A stretch of DNA of 64,000 bases. Source: Epiperipatus broadwayi (Eukaryota; Onychophora; Udeonychophora; Euonychophora; Peripatidae). Location of the stretch: assembly GCA_028023455.1 (NCBI GenBank), contig JAQFVV010000013.1, positions 5,456,001 to 5,520,000 on the forward strand, written 5' to 3'. Shown here piece by piece: positions 20,833 through 30,789 of the stretch (positions within the stretch are counted from its first letter, which is position 1; every line of letters starts with the position of its first letter). Position numbers and translations under genes: made by a program. The notes below the pieces were generated by a model. The model was given only the letters and a program-made list of their open reading frames with translations. It was not told the DNA's origin and did no database searches.

Positions 20833-23697
20833 TTAAAAATATTGAAAATTATGTGAAGTAAGTATATCATCGTCCCATTCTTCATCTTCAATTATATCAA
20901 GTGTCCTTTCTTTTTTACATTCTTTTTTAGTTTGTTTAAAGGGTGCTTGTGGTGGGTCTTTGGTCTGAAGTTTAATCTCATAATTAGTTAGTGGATAATC
21001 CACCGTTTCTACTTTAACTTTTTTTGCTTCTAGCTCTACAGCCCTCTCAAATGGTGACAACTTGTTGTAACGATCTTCTTCTGAATGAATATCTTCCAGA
21101 TTTTTTAGATCAGTCATATTTCTTGGTTTACTATCAATAATATTCAAATTATGAAAAGAGGGATATCTATCATAATTATGACTGTCTTCATGCTTTTGGA
21201 TTACTGTCAAACTTTCAGTGCCTTTTTGAGAATGTTTTTTTGTAGGATGATGCAGAGTTGAGTAATTACTAATATTTGTAGTGATAAATTGTTTTTCATT
21301 GGGATCAGTTTTTGAAATACTTTCACTAACTCGAACTTCCTGATATTTTTTGGGCATAACATGCTTTGATTTAAAGCGTTTTTTACTTTTAGGTGAACAT
21401 TTAGAAAAATATTTTTTTATTTGATCAGAATAAGGATTTATAAATTTTTCTGAGAGTAATTTGTGAGAATGTTTTTTTTTAATTTCATTAGATGACAGAT
21501 ATGAAAACTCATCTGAAAAGTTAAAAAGTATTTCCAACAATTTTTTAATAATATTTTGAAAATCTTTAGGTCTACTATATGAGCAATATTTTTGTATTCT
21601 TTTGTCTAATTTGCAAGATATATAATCAACTATAATTTGGTTTGAAATTTGATCTTTTCCAAATTTTATGCTGCGATGTTTTGCACGTATAATTAATGGG
21701 TGAATTATTTTTACACTTAAACAATGGAAAAGACGTTCTAAAAGAGAAAATGATTCAAAGCAAATACATTTTTCATCTTGATTCTGCTGATATTTAGTAC
21801 TTGATTCACAAAAAATAATACTTCTGCAATATGGGCATCCGGTACAAGGTGAAGCATCCAATAATGGTTTATACTGCTTGGTTGTGTTTTCAGTCATATT
21901 TTGTACAATTATTTGAAAATAGATTTGGCTAGTTAAATAACCAGAAATTTTTTCTATTAAAGAATTAAGAGCCAGTTCCTTTCTGTCAGGCATCAATTTT
22001 TTTTTATGTAAACTATTATTCCAGTGTTTTTCAGCTAAAGTAGCCAGAGTTTTTATAAGATGACGAGATAATTTTCGTAAAAATATGGCTATATTACCAT
22101 AAGTTGTTTCATTGTAATAGGACTGCATATCCAGTTTACCAAGGACCAAAAGCTCACAAAAAAATAATTTGATAAAGCGACAGCAAATTTCAGATAAAAA
22201 CATTTGCTTTCTGACTTGTGCCACAAATTTAAAATAAATTGTGGTATATTTGAGAATGCTGGAAAATATAACTTTTATGAAGCTTTTTAAAACAGACAAA
22301 AAAATTTTCACGGTTGAATTGTGAGAAATAGCGTAAGAAGCTTTTGAAATTTCTTCGGTGGTTGTGTAAGGAAGTCGTAAATTATCGTCATTGAATGTTT
22401 TGGCCAAAACATCATAAAATAATAGATATGGAAGCTTCTCTTTATCAGTTTTGAAGCAACGTTCAGGTATAGATTTTTTTAGACTACGAATTAAATGGCA
22501 AACAAAATCTGTTTTGTCATTTTCATTTTGTAAAGATGTGAGCGAAAATTTACTAACTGAACATTCATCAATATAATTTTGTGTTAAATATTTTATAATG
22601 TCAAAAATATTGCAGCAAAAATTCTGTGTCAGCTCAAAAAGTTGTTTAATTAATATCCCCATATCCGTTTTTGTTGGATATCGAGAACAAATATTAGAGC
22701 AACCTAAATGTTTAGTAAATATTTTCTGCATTTTCTGTTGAACTTTTATAAGTATATCTCCATTTAACATATTTATTAAGTTGCTTAAATTATTTTCTTT
22801 TAATGCGGAATGAATTACTTCCGATCTTGTTTGTTTTGAAACTGAAGTGCAAATATTAAACTTCTCACGAATGTTGTTAATAATACAATTAAAAGTTTTT
22901 TCCATCAAACGGTAAATTACTTCATGCTTTTCGCTTATATTAGAACTTCTATTAGAAAGTATAGAGTGACATGATTTTTCACTTCCACTAAATTCTCTAG
23001 ATTTTTTATTTTTTGGTGGAAATGGTTTTACTGCAATGTTGTCATAACTAGAACTTTCTTTTTCAACTGCTTGACAATGAGGTAGAGATTCATAATATTT
23101 TTTAATTAAGTCGTCATCATCGAGGCTATACTTTTTTTGTTCTTTTTGACATATTTTGCAAGATGAAATCTTTCTGTTCATGTTCCCCAAATCGATCCAA
23201 GATTGACATTTTTTTCCAGAAGAAAATGATGTCATGGACCCCAAATCTGATTTTTTAAAGCTAACAAGCTTTTCTTTTTTTCTGAAACATTTATTATTAG
23301 AACAGTCTCTGTTTCTTTCTGAAGTTAGTGAGTCTCTAGAATCCTTCCTTTTGTTAGTTTCTTTTGAACTGTTTAAATAGCAAGTATCTGAAGATCGTTT
23401 TCTATTTAAATTAATAGCACTGAAAGAATTGCTTTTTCTTTGACTATCACTACAACTGCAGCAGGTTTTTCTTTTTAAGTAATGATTTGAAAAGTCACGT
23501 GATTTCTTAAACCTTCTTTTGGTAAGCGAAATGACAGAATTTTCATTTAAACTAGTAAAATCAGACGAAGACGTGCTTTCTGACTTTTTTTTAGTAAAAT
23601 TTTCCCAAACTTTATAAAATTTGTCAAGTAAATTTTCTCTTGATTTATTATCAGTCAAACAATATTGTTTATGTTTCTTGTAGTTCCTTGTTGTCAT
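20833..23697 (-). CDS. Uncharacterised 954-aa Ser/Lys/Cys-rich protein
   Basis: An uninterrupted 954-codon frame, impossible by chance in such AT-rich DNA. I do not recognise the family. Residues 1-270 are polar, Ser/Lys/Arg-rich and probably disordered, with Cys clusters CCSCS (79-83) and CKIC (180-183). Residues about 270-600 are helix-like with leucine/isoleucine-rich amphipathic stretches. A Cys cluster C618-x2-C-x2-C-x5-C630 is followed by CIC at 644-646 and could bind a metal. Residues 710-760 resemble a further helical part. The C-terminal 200 residues are charged and end in an acidic patch (EDEEWDDD, 937-944). No transmembrane segment, signal peptide or known enzyme motif is seen. The start is the first in-frame ATG after a strong upstream splice acceptor, and AATAAA follows the stop. 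Neighbours are transposon relics, so context gives no function. Confidence 0.82.
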   Translation of the reverse strand: MTTRNYKKHKQYCLTDNKSRENLLDKFYKVWENFTKKKSESTSSSDFTSLNENSVISLTKRRFKKSRDFSNHYLKRKTCCSCSDSQRKSNSFSAINLNRKRSSDTCYLNSSKETNKRKDSRDSLTSERNRDCSNNKCFRKKEKLVSFKKSDLGSMTSFSSGKKCQSWIDLGNMNRKISSCKICQKEQKKYSLDDDDLIKKYYESLPHCQAVEKESSSYDNIAVKPFPPKNKKSREFSGSEKSCHSILSNRSSNISEKHEVIYRLMEKTFNCIINNIREKFNICTSVSKQTRSEVIHSALKENNLSNLINMLNGDILIKVQQKMQKIFTKHLGCSNICSRYPTKTDMGILIKQLFELTQNFCCNIFDIIKYLTQNYIDECSVSKFSLTSLQNENDKTDFVCHLIRSLKKSIPERCFKTDKEKLPYLLFYDVLAKTFNDDNLRLPYTTTEEISKASYAISHNSTVKIFLSVLKSFIKVIFSSILKYTTIYFKFVAQVRKQMFLSEICCRFIKLFFCELLVLGKLDMQSYYNETTYGNIAIFLRKLSRHLIKTLATLAEKHWNNSLHKKKLMPDRKELALNSLIEKISGYLTSQIYFQIIVQNMTENTTKQYKPLLDASPCTGCPYCRSIIFCESSTKYQQNQDEKCICFESFSLLERLFHCLSVKIIHPLIIRAKHRSIKFGKDQISNQIIVDYISCKLDKRIQKYCSYSRPKDFQNIIKKLLEILFNFSDEFSYLSSNEIKKKHSHKLLSEKFINPYSDQIKKYFSKCSPKSKKRFKSKHVMPKKYQEVRVSESISKTDPNEKQFITTNISNYSTLHHPTKKHSQKGTESLTVIQKHEDSHNYDRYPSFHNLNIIDSKPRNMTDLKNLEDIHSEEDRYNKLSPFERAVELEAKKVKVETVDYPLTNYEIKLQTKDPPQAPFKQTKKECKKERTLDIIEDEEWDDDILTSHNFQYF

Positions 23698-23737
23698 ATT
23701 GAAAAGTTACAGTATAATATGTGCATAATATTTAAAT

Positions 23738-23790
23738 CTAAAAAACAATAAAAACAAAATTAATAAAAAAAAAAAACAATTACTACTATT
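23738..23790 (-). other. Splice acceptor just upstream of the 954-aa CDS
   Basis: Read on the minus strand, a long T-rich tract from about 23785 ends in TTGTTTTTTAG at 23738 and is followed after 40 bases by the ATG at 23697. This is a textbook 3' splice site. It suggests an upstream exon (probably 5' UTR) further right, with the whole CDS in the last exon. The upstream exon was not identified. Confidence 0.55.
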
Positions 23791-24145
23791 ATCAAATATT
23801 ATGAATATAAAATAAACATTCTAAACTCCATGTGTTCAGCTATATTAGCTTCTTTGCATATGCTAGTGATTAAAACACTTCTTCATTATCTTGATGCAAT
23901 GAATTTTTTTTTAAATATGAGTTTTATTACAGTTCATGATTGAAATTTATATTGTGTTTGAATCAGTAATATTAAAGATTTTAAGATAAAATAGAACCAA
24001 TTAAACAGGCTAATTTTAATAACATTACATTCATTATATTTTTAATAAATGCTAAGTTCATTAAATATTAAATTATACATAATTTTAGTAAATGATCAGA
24101 AATTAAATATAACAAATAAGAAGTACACACTCATTGCTCTCTGTA

Positions 24146-24153
24146 TTTTAGAC
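24146..24153. repeat. Target-site duplication, left (TTTTAGAC)
   Basis: Perfect 8-bp match to 25289-25296, bracketing the hAT element. An 8-bp duplication is diagnostic of the hAT superfamily. Confidence 0.93.
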
Positions 24154-25288
24154 CAGTGGTCTTCAACCACCGGGCCGCGGACCGGTACCGGGCCGCAGAA
24201 GTTTTGTACTGGTCCTTAGCTAGACTGGCAAGAAAGTTTCTAATAACAAAGTAATACGATTTTAAACTTTTAATTAATATGAACAATTTTTATTTATTTT
24301 TTCATCGCATTTTTTCCCCCGATTAAAAAAAAAGAAACAGAACAAAAACAAAATCTAATCAATCATACATAAATTAATTTGTTTTTTTATTTATCACAGA
24401 TGTTTATGGGGGGGGGGGAAGAAAAGGTTTTTTATTACATAACTCCAGTTGTCTTTTGATAGCCAATCATGGCTGCTTGTCAGCATTGTTAAAACAATAA
24501 AATGTAACGTGACTTTTTTTGATCTCTTAAATTTTTTCTACTCTTTCTTTTAATATTTCATGTTTAGTGTTTTTTTTTTTTTTTTGGCTTTAAGTTTTAT
24601 TTTGAAAATCAATTTTTATTACCTTTTTTTAAAAATAAAAACCAAAAAGTAAGTTCTGTCTCTAACATTTACAATGTATTTCTCAATATATCCCCACCAC
24701 CACAAAATAAAGTAAGATCAAAACTTTTGACTTTTTCAAGCTTTGTTTTCTTTTTTTTTGTTTAAAAATACACTGACTTTTTTTTGGCCTATAAGGCAAT
24801 ATTTTTTTTTTTGGCTTTATTTGTATACCGCTAAAATACTAAAACTTTTATTTTTAAAATCAATTTCTGTTAACCTTTTTTTAAAAATAAAAACAAACAA
24901 AAAATAATTTTGGTGTCTATCTTTTGTCTCAGTTGATGACAAAGTATTCTTCAACCCCCCCCCCCCCAAATAAAATAAGATCAAAACTTTTGACTTTTTC
25001 AACATTCAGGTGAATAACATTTTATTCTTGCATCTTTTAACAATGAAATAACAAACGTAAAATGCAAGCACATTAACTCAAGAAAGAGTGTTCATCATGT
25101 GAAGGTAAGCAACACCATTACTATACACATTAACTAGTGTGCTGTTTTGGTCAGTTATAACAATTATGCTTATCTAAGGCTAAGCAGGTTACATCTTTAA
25201 GAAAATTTATCTGTAAACTTCTGCCGGTCTGCGAAATCTTATCCTTATTTATACCGGGCCGCAGGGGTGAAAAGGTTGAAGACCACTG
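24154..25288. mobile_element. Non-autonomous hAT element (Zaphod/Tip100-like ends), 1135 bp
   Basis: Terminal inverted repeats CAGTGGTCTTCAACC and GGTTGAAGACCACTG are perfect over 15 bases and are flanked by an exact 8-bp duplication. The subterminal sequence (GGGCCGCGGACCGGTACCGGG at the left, ACCGGGCCGCAGGGG at the right) resembles the GC-rich ends of hAT-Tip100 elements such as Zaphod. There is no transposase frame; the interior is AT-rich and contains its own duplication (about 24585-24735 against 24815-25005), a G run at 24410-24419 and a C run at about 24955-24967. It would be mobilised only by a transposase from elsewhere. Confidence 0.93.
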
Positions 25289-25296
25289 TTTTAGAC
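25289..25296. repeat. Target-site duplication, right (TTTTAGAC)
   Basis: Exact copy of 24146-24153 directly after the right inverted repeat of the hAT element. Confidence 0.93.
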
Positions 25297-25646
25297 AATA
25301 TAAAAATTTTCAGTTTATTTTAAATGTGACTAATATTACAATGTAAAATAATAATAAACAAGTTCTTATGCTGCATAATGTTTCAGCTCAACTATTGTCT
25401 GTGTGACCAAAAGTTGTAACAATAGTGACACTGAAAATAAAATGTATTCTGTCAAACTTATTAAAGATAAACAAACCACTGCTATGTTAATCCACTATAC
25501 AGGTGTTTAGATCATATAAACACAAGCTAGTTCAAATGAAATTTATTTTCAATGTGAAAGTGGGAAATATGCTTTCATTGTTTATTATAAACAATCTCAT
25601 ATATATATATAATGTTGGAAAAATGTATGTAACCTCCAATATGAAG

Positions 25647-25739
25647 GGTCGACATGGTCGTGCGGAGCATGGACAAAGGATTAGATCTATTGCTGAACTA
25701 TATGAGACATGCAAGCGTGGTCATCCCCCTGATTATCAT
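25647..25739 (+). CDS. Possible isolated 93-bp coding exon
   Basis: This short stretch stands out from its AT-rich surroundings by GC content and several CpGs. It lies within a 91-codon open frame. The open frame reads GRHGRAEHGQRIRSIAELYE and continues TCKRGHPPDYH, a charged and balanced composition unlike random AT-rich ORFs. It is bounded by AG (25645-25646) and GT (GTAATA at 25740), and 93 bases is a multiple of three. The acceptor's pyrimidine tract is weak. I do not recognise the family. It could be an internal exon of a gene with very long introns, or a fragment of a mobile element. Confidence 0.35.
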
Positions 25740-25799
25740 GTAATATATCCTATGTTTAACTATTATCATATATTGTAACCAAATTTCCGAATAAAATTC

Positions 25800-27470
25800 T
25801 ATATTTTATATTAAAAAAAAATATTTGACTAATAATTCTTCACTTGCAGGACATTAAAATGAATAAGAAATGCACTTTCTCATGAAGATTAGAACTGAAC
25901 CATTTATAAATAAGATAGTGCTTATATCTGCGATAAAATGGATTTTATTCTTAGGAGAAACTTGCTAGATCTGCTATTTCTTATATATTGCTAGGATAGC
26001 TAATGTAAAAAGCTATTTTGTATTGGTATAACAATCTAGTAATGGCAGGATTTCTGAGAAGGGTATCAACAGCTTTTGTTATTAATCAATTGCTTTTGTG
26101 CATTAATGCAGTATGGTTCATTGCTTCATTATATTTTGTTTTGTTGCATGTAATTTAACAACACTAACCATAGTGTTACAGTAAATAATCTTGCTTTTAT
26201 TAATTAAAAAGAAAAACTATTTAATTAATCCTTTTGCTTATCAATCTTTACATTAGTTTCTGCTATAAATATTGGGTTCAGGGTTTAACTTAAAAATTGC
26301 ATAAGCAAAAGAAGGCAATTTCTAGCAGTCTTCATGTTGAACAGATTAAAGAAGCATATGATAGTATTCCCTGTGAAGACTCATAGCCCAATATATGTAT
26401 ATCAATTATCATTCACATTAATAGAGGGTAAATATGAGCTGAAGGTTGTCAGTAGTTATCTTGTCTATCTATTAACCAGAATATGATACATATAATATAC
26501 TATAATAAACCATTCTAATCAAATATGTTATGTGATATTAGGTTATTTGCATATACAATGAAGAAAATCCGAATTTGTTAATATATAATCTATCTATATA
26601 TGAAGTCAGTATTACATAAAGAAATACCCATTAATCATATATATAATAGCACATTATTTCAAAAACTGTGCTAAAAATAAAAGAAGAAAAATATGTTTAT
26701 TGCTTAAAAAAGAGAGAATTTCTTTACTAATTTAATCAATAATACAAAAATAAGAACCGATGGGAAAAATAATAATTTGATCTATAGGTTAAAAATAAAA
26801 TAAGAGATTGAAATATTTTTATTGTATATAAGCATCAGATCGAGTTTCATGTATCATTTACATATAAAATAAATAGTGTAGTTTAATGTATTTTAAAGCA
26901 AATTAAAAATTGATAATTGAAATATATTATGAAATGTGTGTGTTTATATAACATGTAACAATCAGATACTAATTTAGTTTATAGATTAAAAAAAGTAAAG
27001 AAAGTTTGTTTTGTTGTTTATATATGTCTATATATATGTATTTATAACCACTTATCATTTATATATCTTTAAACCCAATTTAAATAATATTATATTTAAT
27101 GTTTTGTTTTCAAATTATGGAATATTTAATATCTATGTGTAAGTCAGAATCAGAAATAATCTATTTGCCTTATTATAGAACATTTGTGAAATCTTGAATT
27201 TTATTTATAATTACTAATTAATGAGATAAAATTTGTTAATCACTATTTTAAAGTATTATAGTGTAATTATTTTAATATTAAATTAAGTATTTGGGTCTTT
27301 ACATTCATTTACATGTACTCAGTTGAGCCATGTGGATTCCATATAATTCTTTTTAGAATTACTAAGATATTGATATATGGTCAATATTAAATCCACACAC
27401 TTTCTTAATATGCTACATAAAATTACTATTTATTTATAAAATCACAAAAACATCAGATAATCACCATTTC
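25800..27470. other. AT-rich DNA, no gene seen
   Basis: No ORF above 60 codons, no terminal repeats and no recognised motif. Several short T- and A-rich tracts only. Confidence 0.5.
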
Positions 27471-27475
27471 CTATT

Positions 27476-29100
27476 GTAACGAGCACAGACGACGTTACAT
27501 TATTTTTTTTTATTATTAAACATTAAAATAAAAAGTTCGCATTAAAATTTTTTTTTTTTAAGACAGAAAAATTGAAAATAAATTCTACCTTAAACTCGTA
27601 TATATATAAATCGCACAGAGGAGAAAAATTATTAAAATAAAACTTTATTAAAGAAAAAGTATTTTAAAACTAAATTTTAAAAAGATTTGGAGATAAAATT
27701 ATATCTTTAAATTTATCTTTAAATATATCTTTGGATTTGGAAAACAAGTTAATTAATGTTATGGAAATGATTATTTTAATTAGTCCAAGTGAATAAGACC
27801 TTGAGCATTTAAATGTATAAGCAACGGTCAGATAGGAAAACAATAGAAACTTTTAGCAAATAAAAAGAAATCCCTATGGAATCGGACCTCAGCGAAAAGA
27901 CCACCATCATCGATGATGTAATGTTGAGTCAATCCTTAAGATTAATATAAAAAGAAAAGTTGGAAATTATTAAATATATTTAAGAGAGGACTGAGATGTG
28001 TTAAGTCGGAGAGTTGGAGGTGAAGGGATTGAAAGACGCACTTTCAATTCCTTCAGTTGTTATAAAAATGGAAAAATGAAACATCACTTTTCTTATACTG
28101 AGGACAACAGGATCGTCGGGGAATTTAATGTGGATTCCAAACGGCATGCAATGAATAAAGAGGAACGTTGACAAAAAATCGTAAGAACTTTAAAAACATT
28201 TTGAAACACTATGAAGATTAAATTAAAAACTTTCCGTATTTAAAATAATTAAGAAATAGAATCCTATCTGACCAACGTTATTTATTAATTAGTTATAATT
28301 TTATTTAATGTATTTCTTTTGTAAAATCATTTCCATTTATTTATTTATTTGTTCTTTAAGTTTTATTATGATTTCTGTTTTTCATTAAACTAGTTATATA
28401 AATATTAAACTTAAGTCAGGCGTGAATGGCTATATAGATTTGTAAAGTTATATTAGGGGAGGGTAATCTTAGGTTATTTGTTTCATAGTTAAATTGGGTC
28501 AATGGATTGATATATTGGTGTAGTTAGTAGATGTAATGCAAGATTTGCTATGGGCAGAATCGTTTGTATACGCCGCACTCAACCATTTGCCTATGGAAGG
28601 AATTATAAGTCAGAGACCGCAGTTCCTTTCTATGGAGTTTTTTTTATTTCTCTTCTTGTCAGATAGATGTATGTATTCCTATCTGATGAGAGGAAATTTC
28701 TTCTCTTAACTTTTTGTGCTGCCGTATTTTGTATTACATTGAATACATCGATATATCAGATGAATTGGCGTTAGTTCGACTGCGAACTTTTGGCCTAAGG
28801 TTAAATAAAGATAGAATATTTTCTTTCAAATGCAAATCTATGTAGTCTATTCATACTCGACACTAAATAAAAATGCATTAAATTTAAGTTGTTTATAGAT
28901 GCTTGCATGGATTGGTTATCGGTTAATTATGTTTTGGGTTTTCATAGGTGATCAAAATATATAGACATTCGATAAATACTGATACCTTACGGTGAGTATC
29001 TAAGATGTATTTATTCGGATGTCTTTTAAGTTATTGGTGTTAATGCGGTGTCTTATGATGAACACCATTGGGTTTCTTGTATTCCCTATGCAATTGACGG
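27476..29100 (+). mobile_element. Retroelement-like relic rich in hairpins
   Basis: The region opens with TGTAACG and its complement CGTTACA separated by 11 bases (27476-27500), resembling an LTR edge. It contains a TATA-like TAATATAAAAAG (about 27944), the perfect 14-bp palindrome CATCATCGATGATG (about 27909-27922), AATAAA signals (about 28152 and 28799), and an 8-bp hairpin TCAGATAG / CTATCTGA (about 28659-28686). It ends with the hairpin module described at 28981. The GC-richer patches and regulatory-like motifs suggest a solo LTR or leader, but no partner repeat or primer-binding site could be tied to it. Confidence 0.35.
28981..29066. other. Covarying hairpin pair, copy C
   Basis: Hairpin 1 (28981-29000): GATAC-C-TTA-CGG-TGA-GTATC. 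Hairpin 2 (29047-29066): GGTGT-C-TTA-TGA-TGA-ACACC. Both outer stems are perfect 5-bp pairs that differ in sequence from copies A and B at 8.7-8.9 kb, while the bulged C and the inner TYA/TGA are kept. Spacing between the two hairpins is 46 bases here and 43 in copy A. The intervening sequence also aligns with copy A (for example GTATTTAT and TAATGCGG). Confidence 0.62.
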
Positions 29101-29489
29101 TATCAATGATTTGTATTTTGATCGTTTATGTTTACTTTGAAATGTTTTTAACCGTGTAATCTATGTAACCGATCTATACTCAACATTATAAAACAAACTT
29201 TCATAAATCCATCTATGCGAACTTAATTAAAATGTAAACTTATAATATTATAAAAATTAAAATGTAAATTTAAATTATAAAATCAAATTAAAGTCTAAAA
29301 TAAACATACTAAAATAATAATGTTAAATTTTATATATATATGTGCATAAATAAATTTTTGTATGTTAATTACTGGCAGTGGCTTATTTTATTTATTTTTT
29401 AATATTGAAATATATTTAGATAAGATATTATATTACTAAATCTCTGCTACTCCCTGAGCTAGTGACTTGGGCTAACGACCGGAATCAAA

Positions 29490-29521
29490 ATTAAAAAAAA
29501 AAAAAAAAAAATTTTTTTTTT
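29490..29521. repeat. Poly-A/poly-T junction
   Basis: A run of about 19 A is followed directly by about 11 T. Such a junction can mark the abutting tails of two retroposed sequences or a fold-back. Just downstream, TGGCGCCC at about 29572 resembles the first bases of a primer-binding site. Confidence 0.5.
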
Positions 29522-29644
29522 GACTTACATATCTGCCTACTTTATAAATTTTTCTAGGTTCAAATGCCTAGATGGCGCCCTGTAGTGCAAATGACGTTAA
29601 GTCCATTCTCTGGATCGTTATACTATGCTTACACAAACTATTAT

Positions 29645-29891
29645 TAGCAATAGCAAACTCTCTATATAGGTAAAAGATGGCTATTGGATGGTTGCATTAC
29701 ACTCTTAGATCTATGTGCAGTGTTCTCAGATCTAAAGCACCTCACTGATGAAAACCACAATCTAAAAACTAGACCAGGGATATGAATGAGTAGGCAATAG
29801 ATGGGGATTTTATGCATAAACCTTTCTGCATCCGTTAATTACTAAGGCTTGCACTGGGTAGCACTATTATATGGAGAATTTGCTACTGCTA
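29645..29891. mobile_element. MITE, family M1 copy 1 (247 bp)
   Basis: Terminal inverted repeats of about 24 bp (TAGCAATAGCAAACTCTCTATATA at the left reduced here to its core AGCAAACTCTC; complement at 29868-29891) with three mismatches. The interior shares sequence with 33770-34012 (opposite orientation) and 32610-32760. No ORF. No clear target-site duplication. Confidence 0.7.
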
Positions 29892-30642
29892 GTTTATTTA
29901 TGGCCATTAAATGAGGGTATTAGGTGAAATAGAGCATTGATAATGATTACCTTCAGATTTTATAGTATGTTTTTCAACATTTAAGTCCAATAAATAATTT
30001 GCTCATTATATTTACCCTTAATATATGGATTCTCTTTTTGAATGACTACAAATGATTTATTACTTATGCCTGTTGGTAATGACTACCAGCAGAAGCTGCC
30101 ATTATTTTTCTATATTTTACTTGGATTTATTTTTTATTCCAGTAAAAATAATGCTCAAAAAATGCATGTATCGATAATGATTTACTTATAATTATTAATG
30201 ATTTTCTTAGAAGTGGACACATTTTTCAGGGCAAGGTTTTAATTGTAATTTTCTGTAAGTATTGCAGACTCTGACTTTACAAGTTATGTGCATGGTTTTA
30301 ATACATCTTTAACATTTCCTTTTTTTTAGAAGTGACATACTGGAATTACATATATAAACAATATTTGCATTCATCATTGTGAAAAAAAACCTGTTTTTCA
30401 AATTCTGTATTAAAATTGTATGTCTCCTTTTTTTTTAAATAATTGTTTCATACATTATACCTCTCTTTTAAAGTATGATAAAATATTAATTCCTTTGCAT
30501 ATGAATTTGCAATCAATGTATGAATCATCACATATTTGGAATAAAAGCACAGATGTCATCTGATCTATTAATCTGTAAGGGCCTGATTACACACAATAGC
30601 ATCAATTGTGAAGAGCCAATTCTCACCAGCAGTAGCCATACA

Positions 30643-30779
30643 AGTATTGAATGTCTTTGAAAAAATTTACCTTTATTTAAATATTCCAATACATTCAATG
30701 GTTAGTGTGCTATTACAAACAATTAAATGTATTTGGAATATTTAAATAAAGTTAAATTTTTCTAAAGACATTCAATACT
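30643..30779. mobile_element. Fold-back element, about 53-bp arms
   Basis: The left arm (30643-30695) and right arm (30726-30779) are inverted copies with few mismatches; they begin AGTATTGAATGTCTTT and end in the complement. The spacer is 30 bases. It may be a small MITE or a hairpin-derived insertion. No coding capacity. Confidence 0.85.
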
Positions 30780-30789
30780 AATATTAGAT

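Noticed and set aside
28683-28696. Second CTGATGA ... GAAA match
   Set aside because: Only a few bases separate the boxes, leaving no room for stem II.
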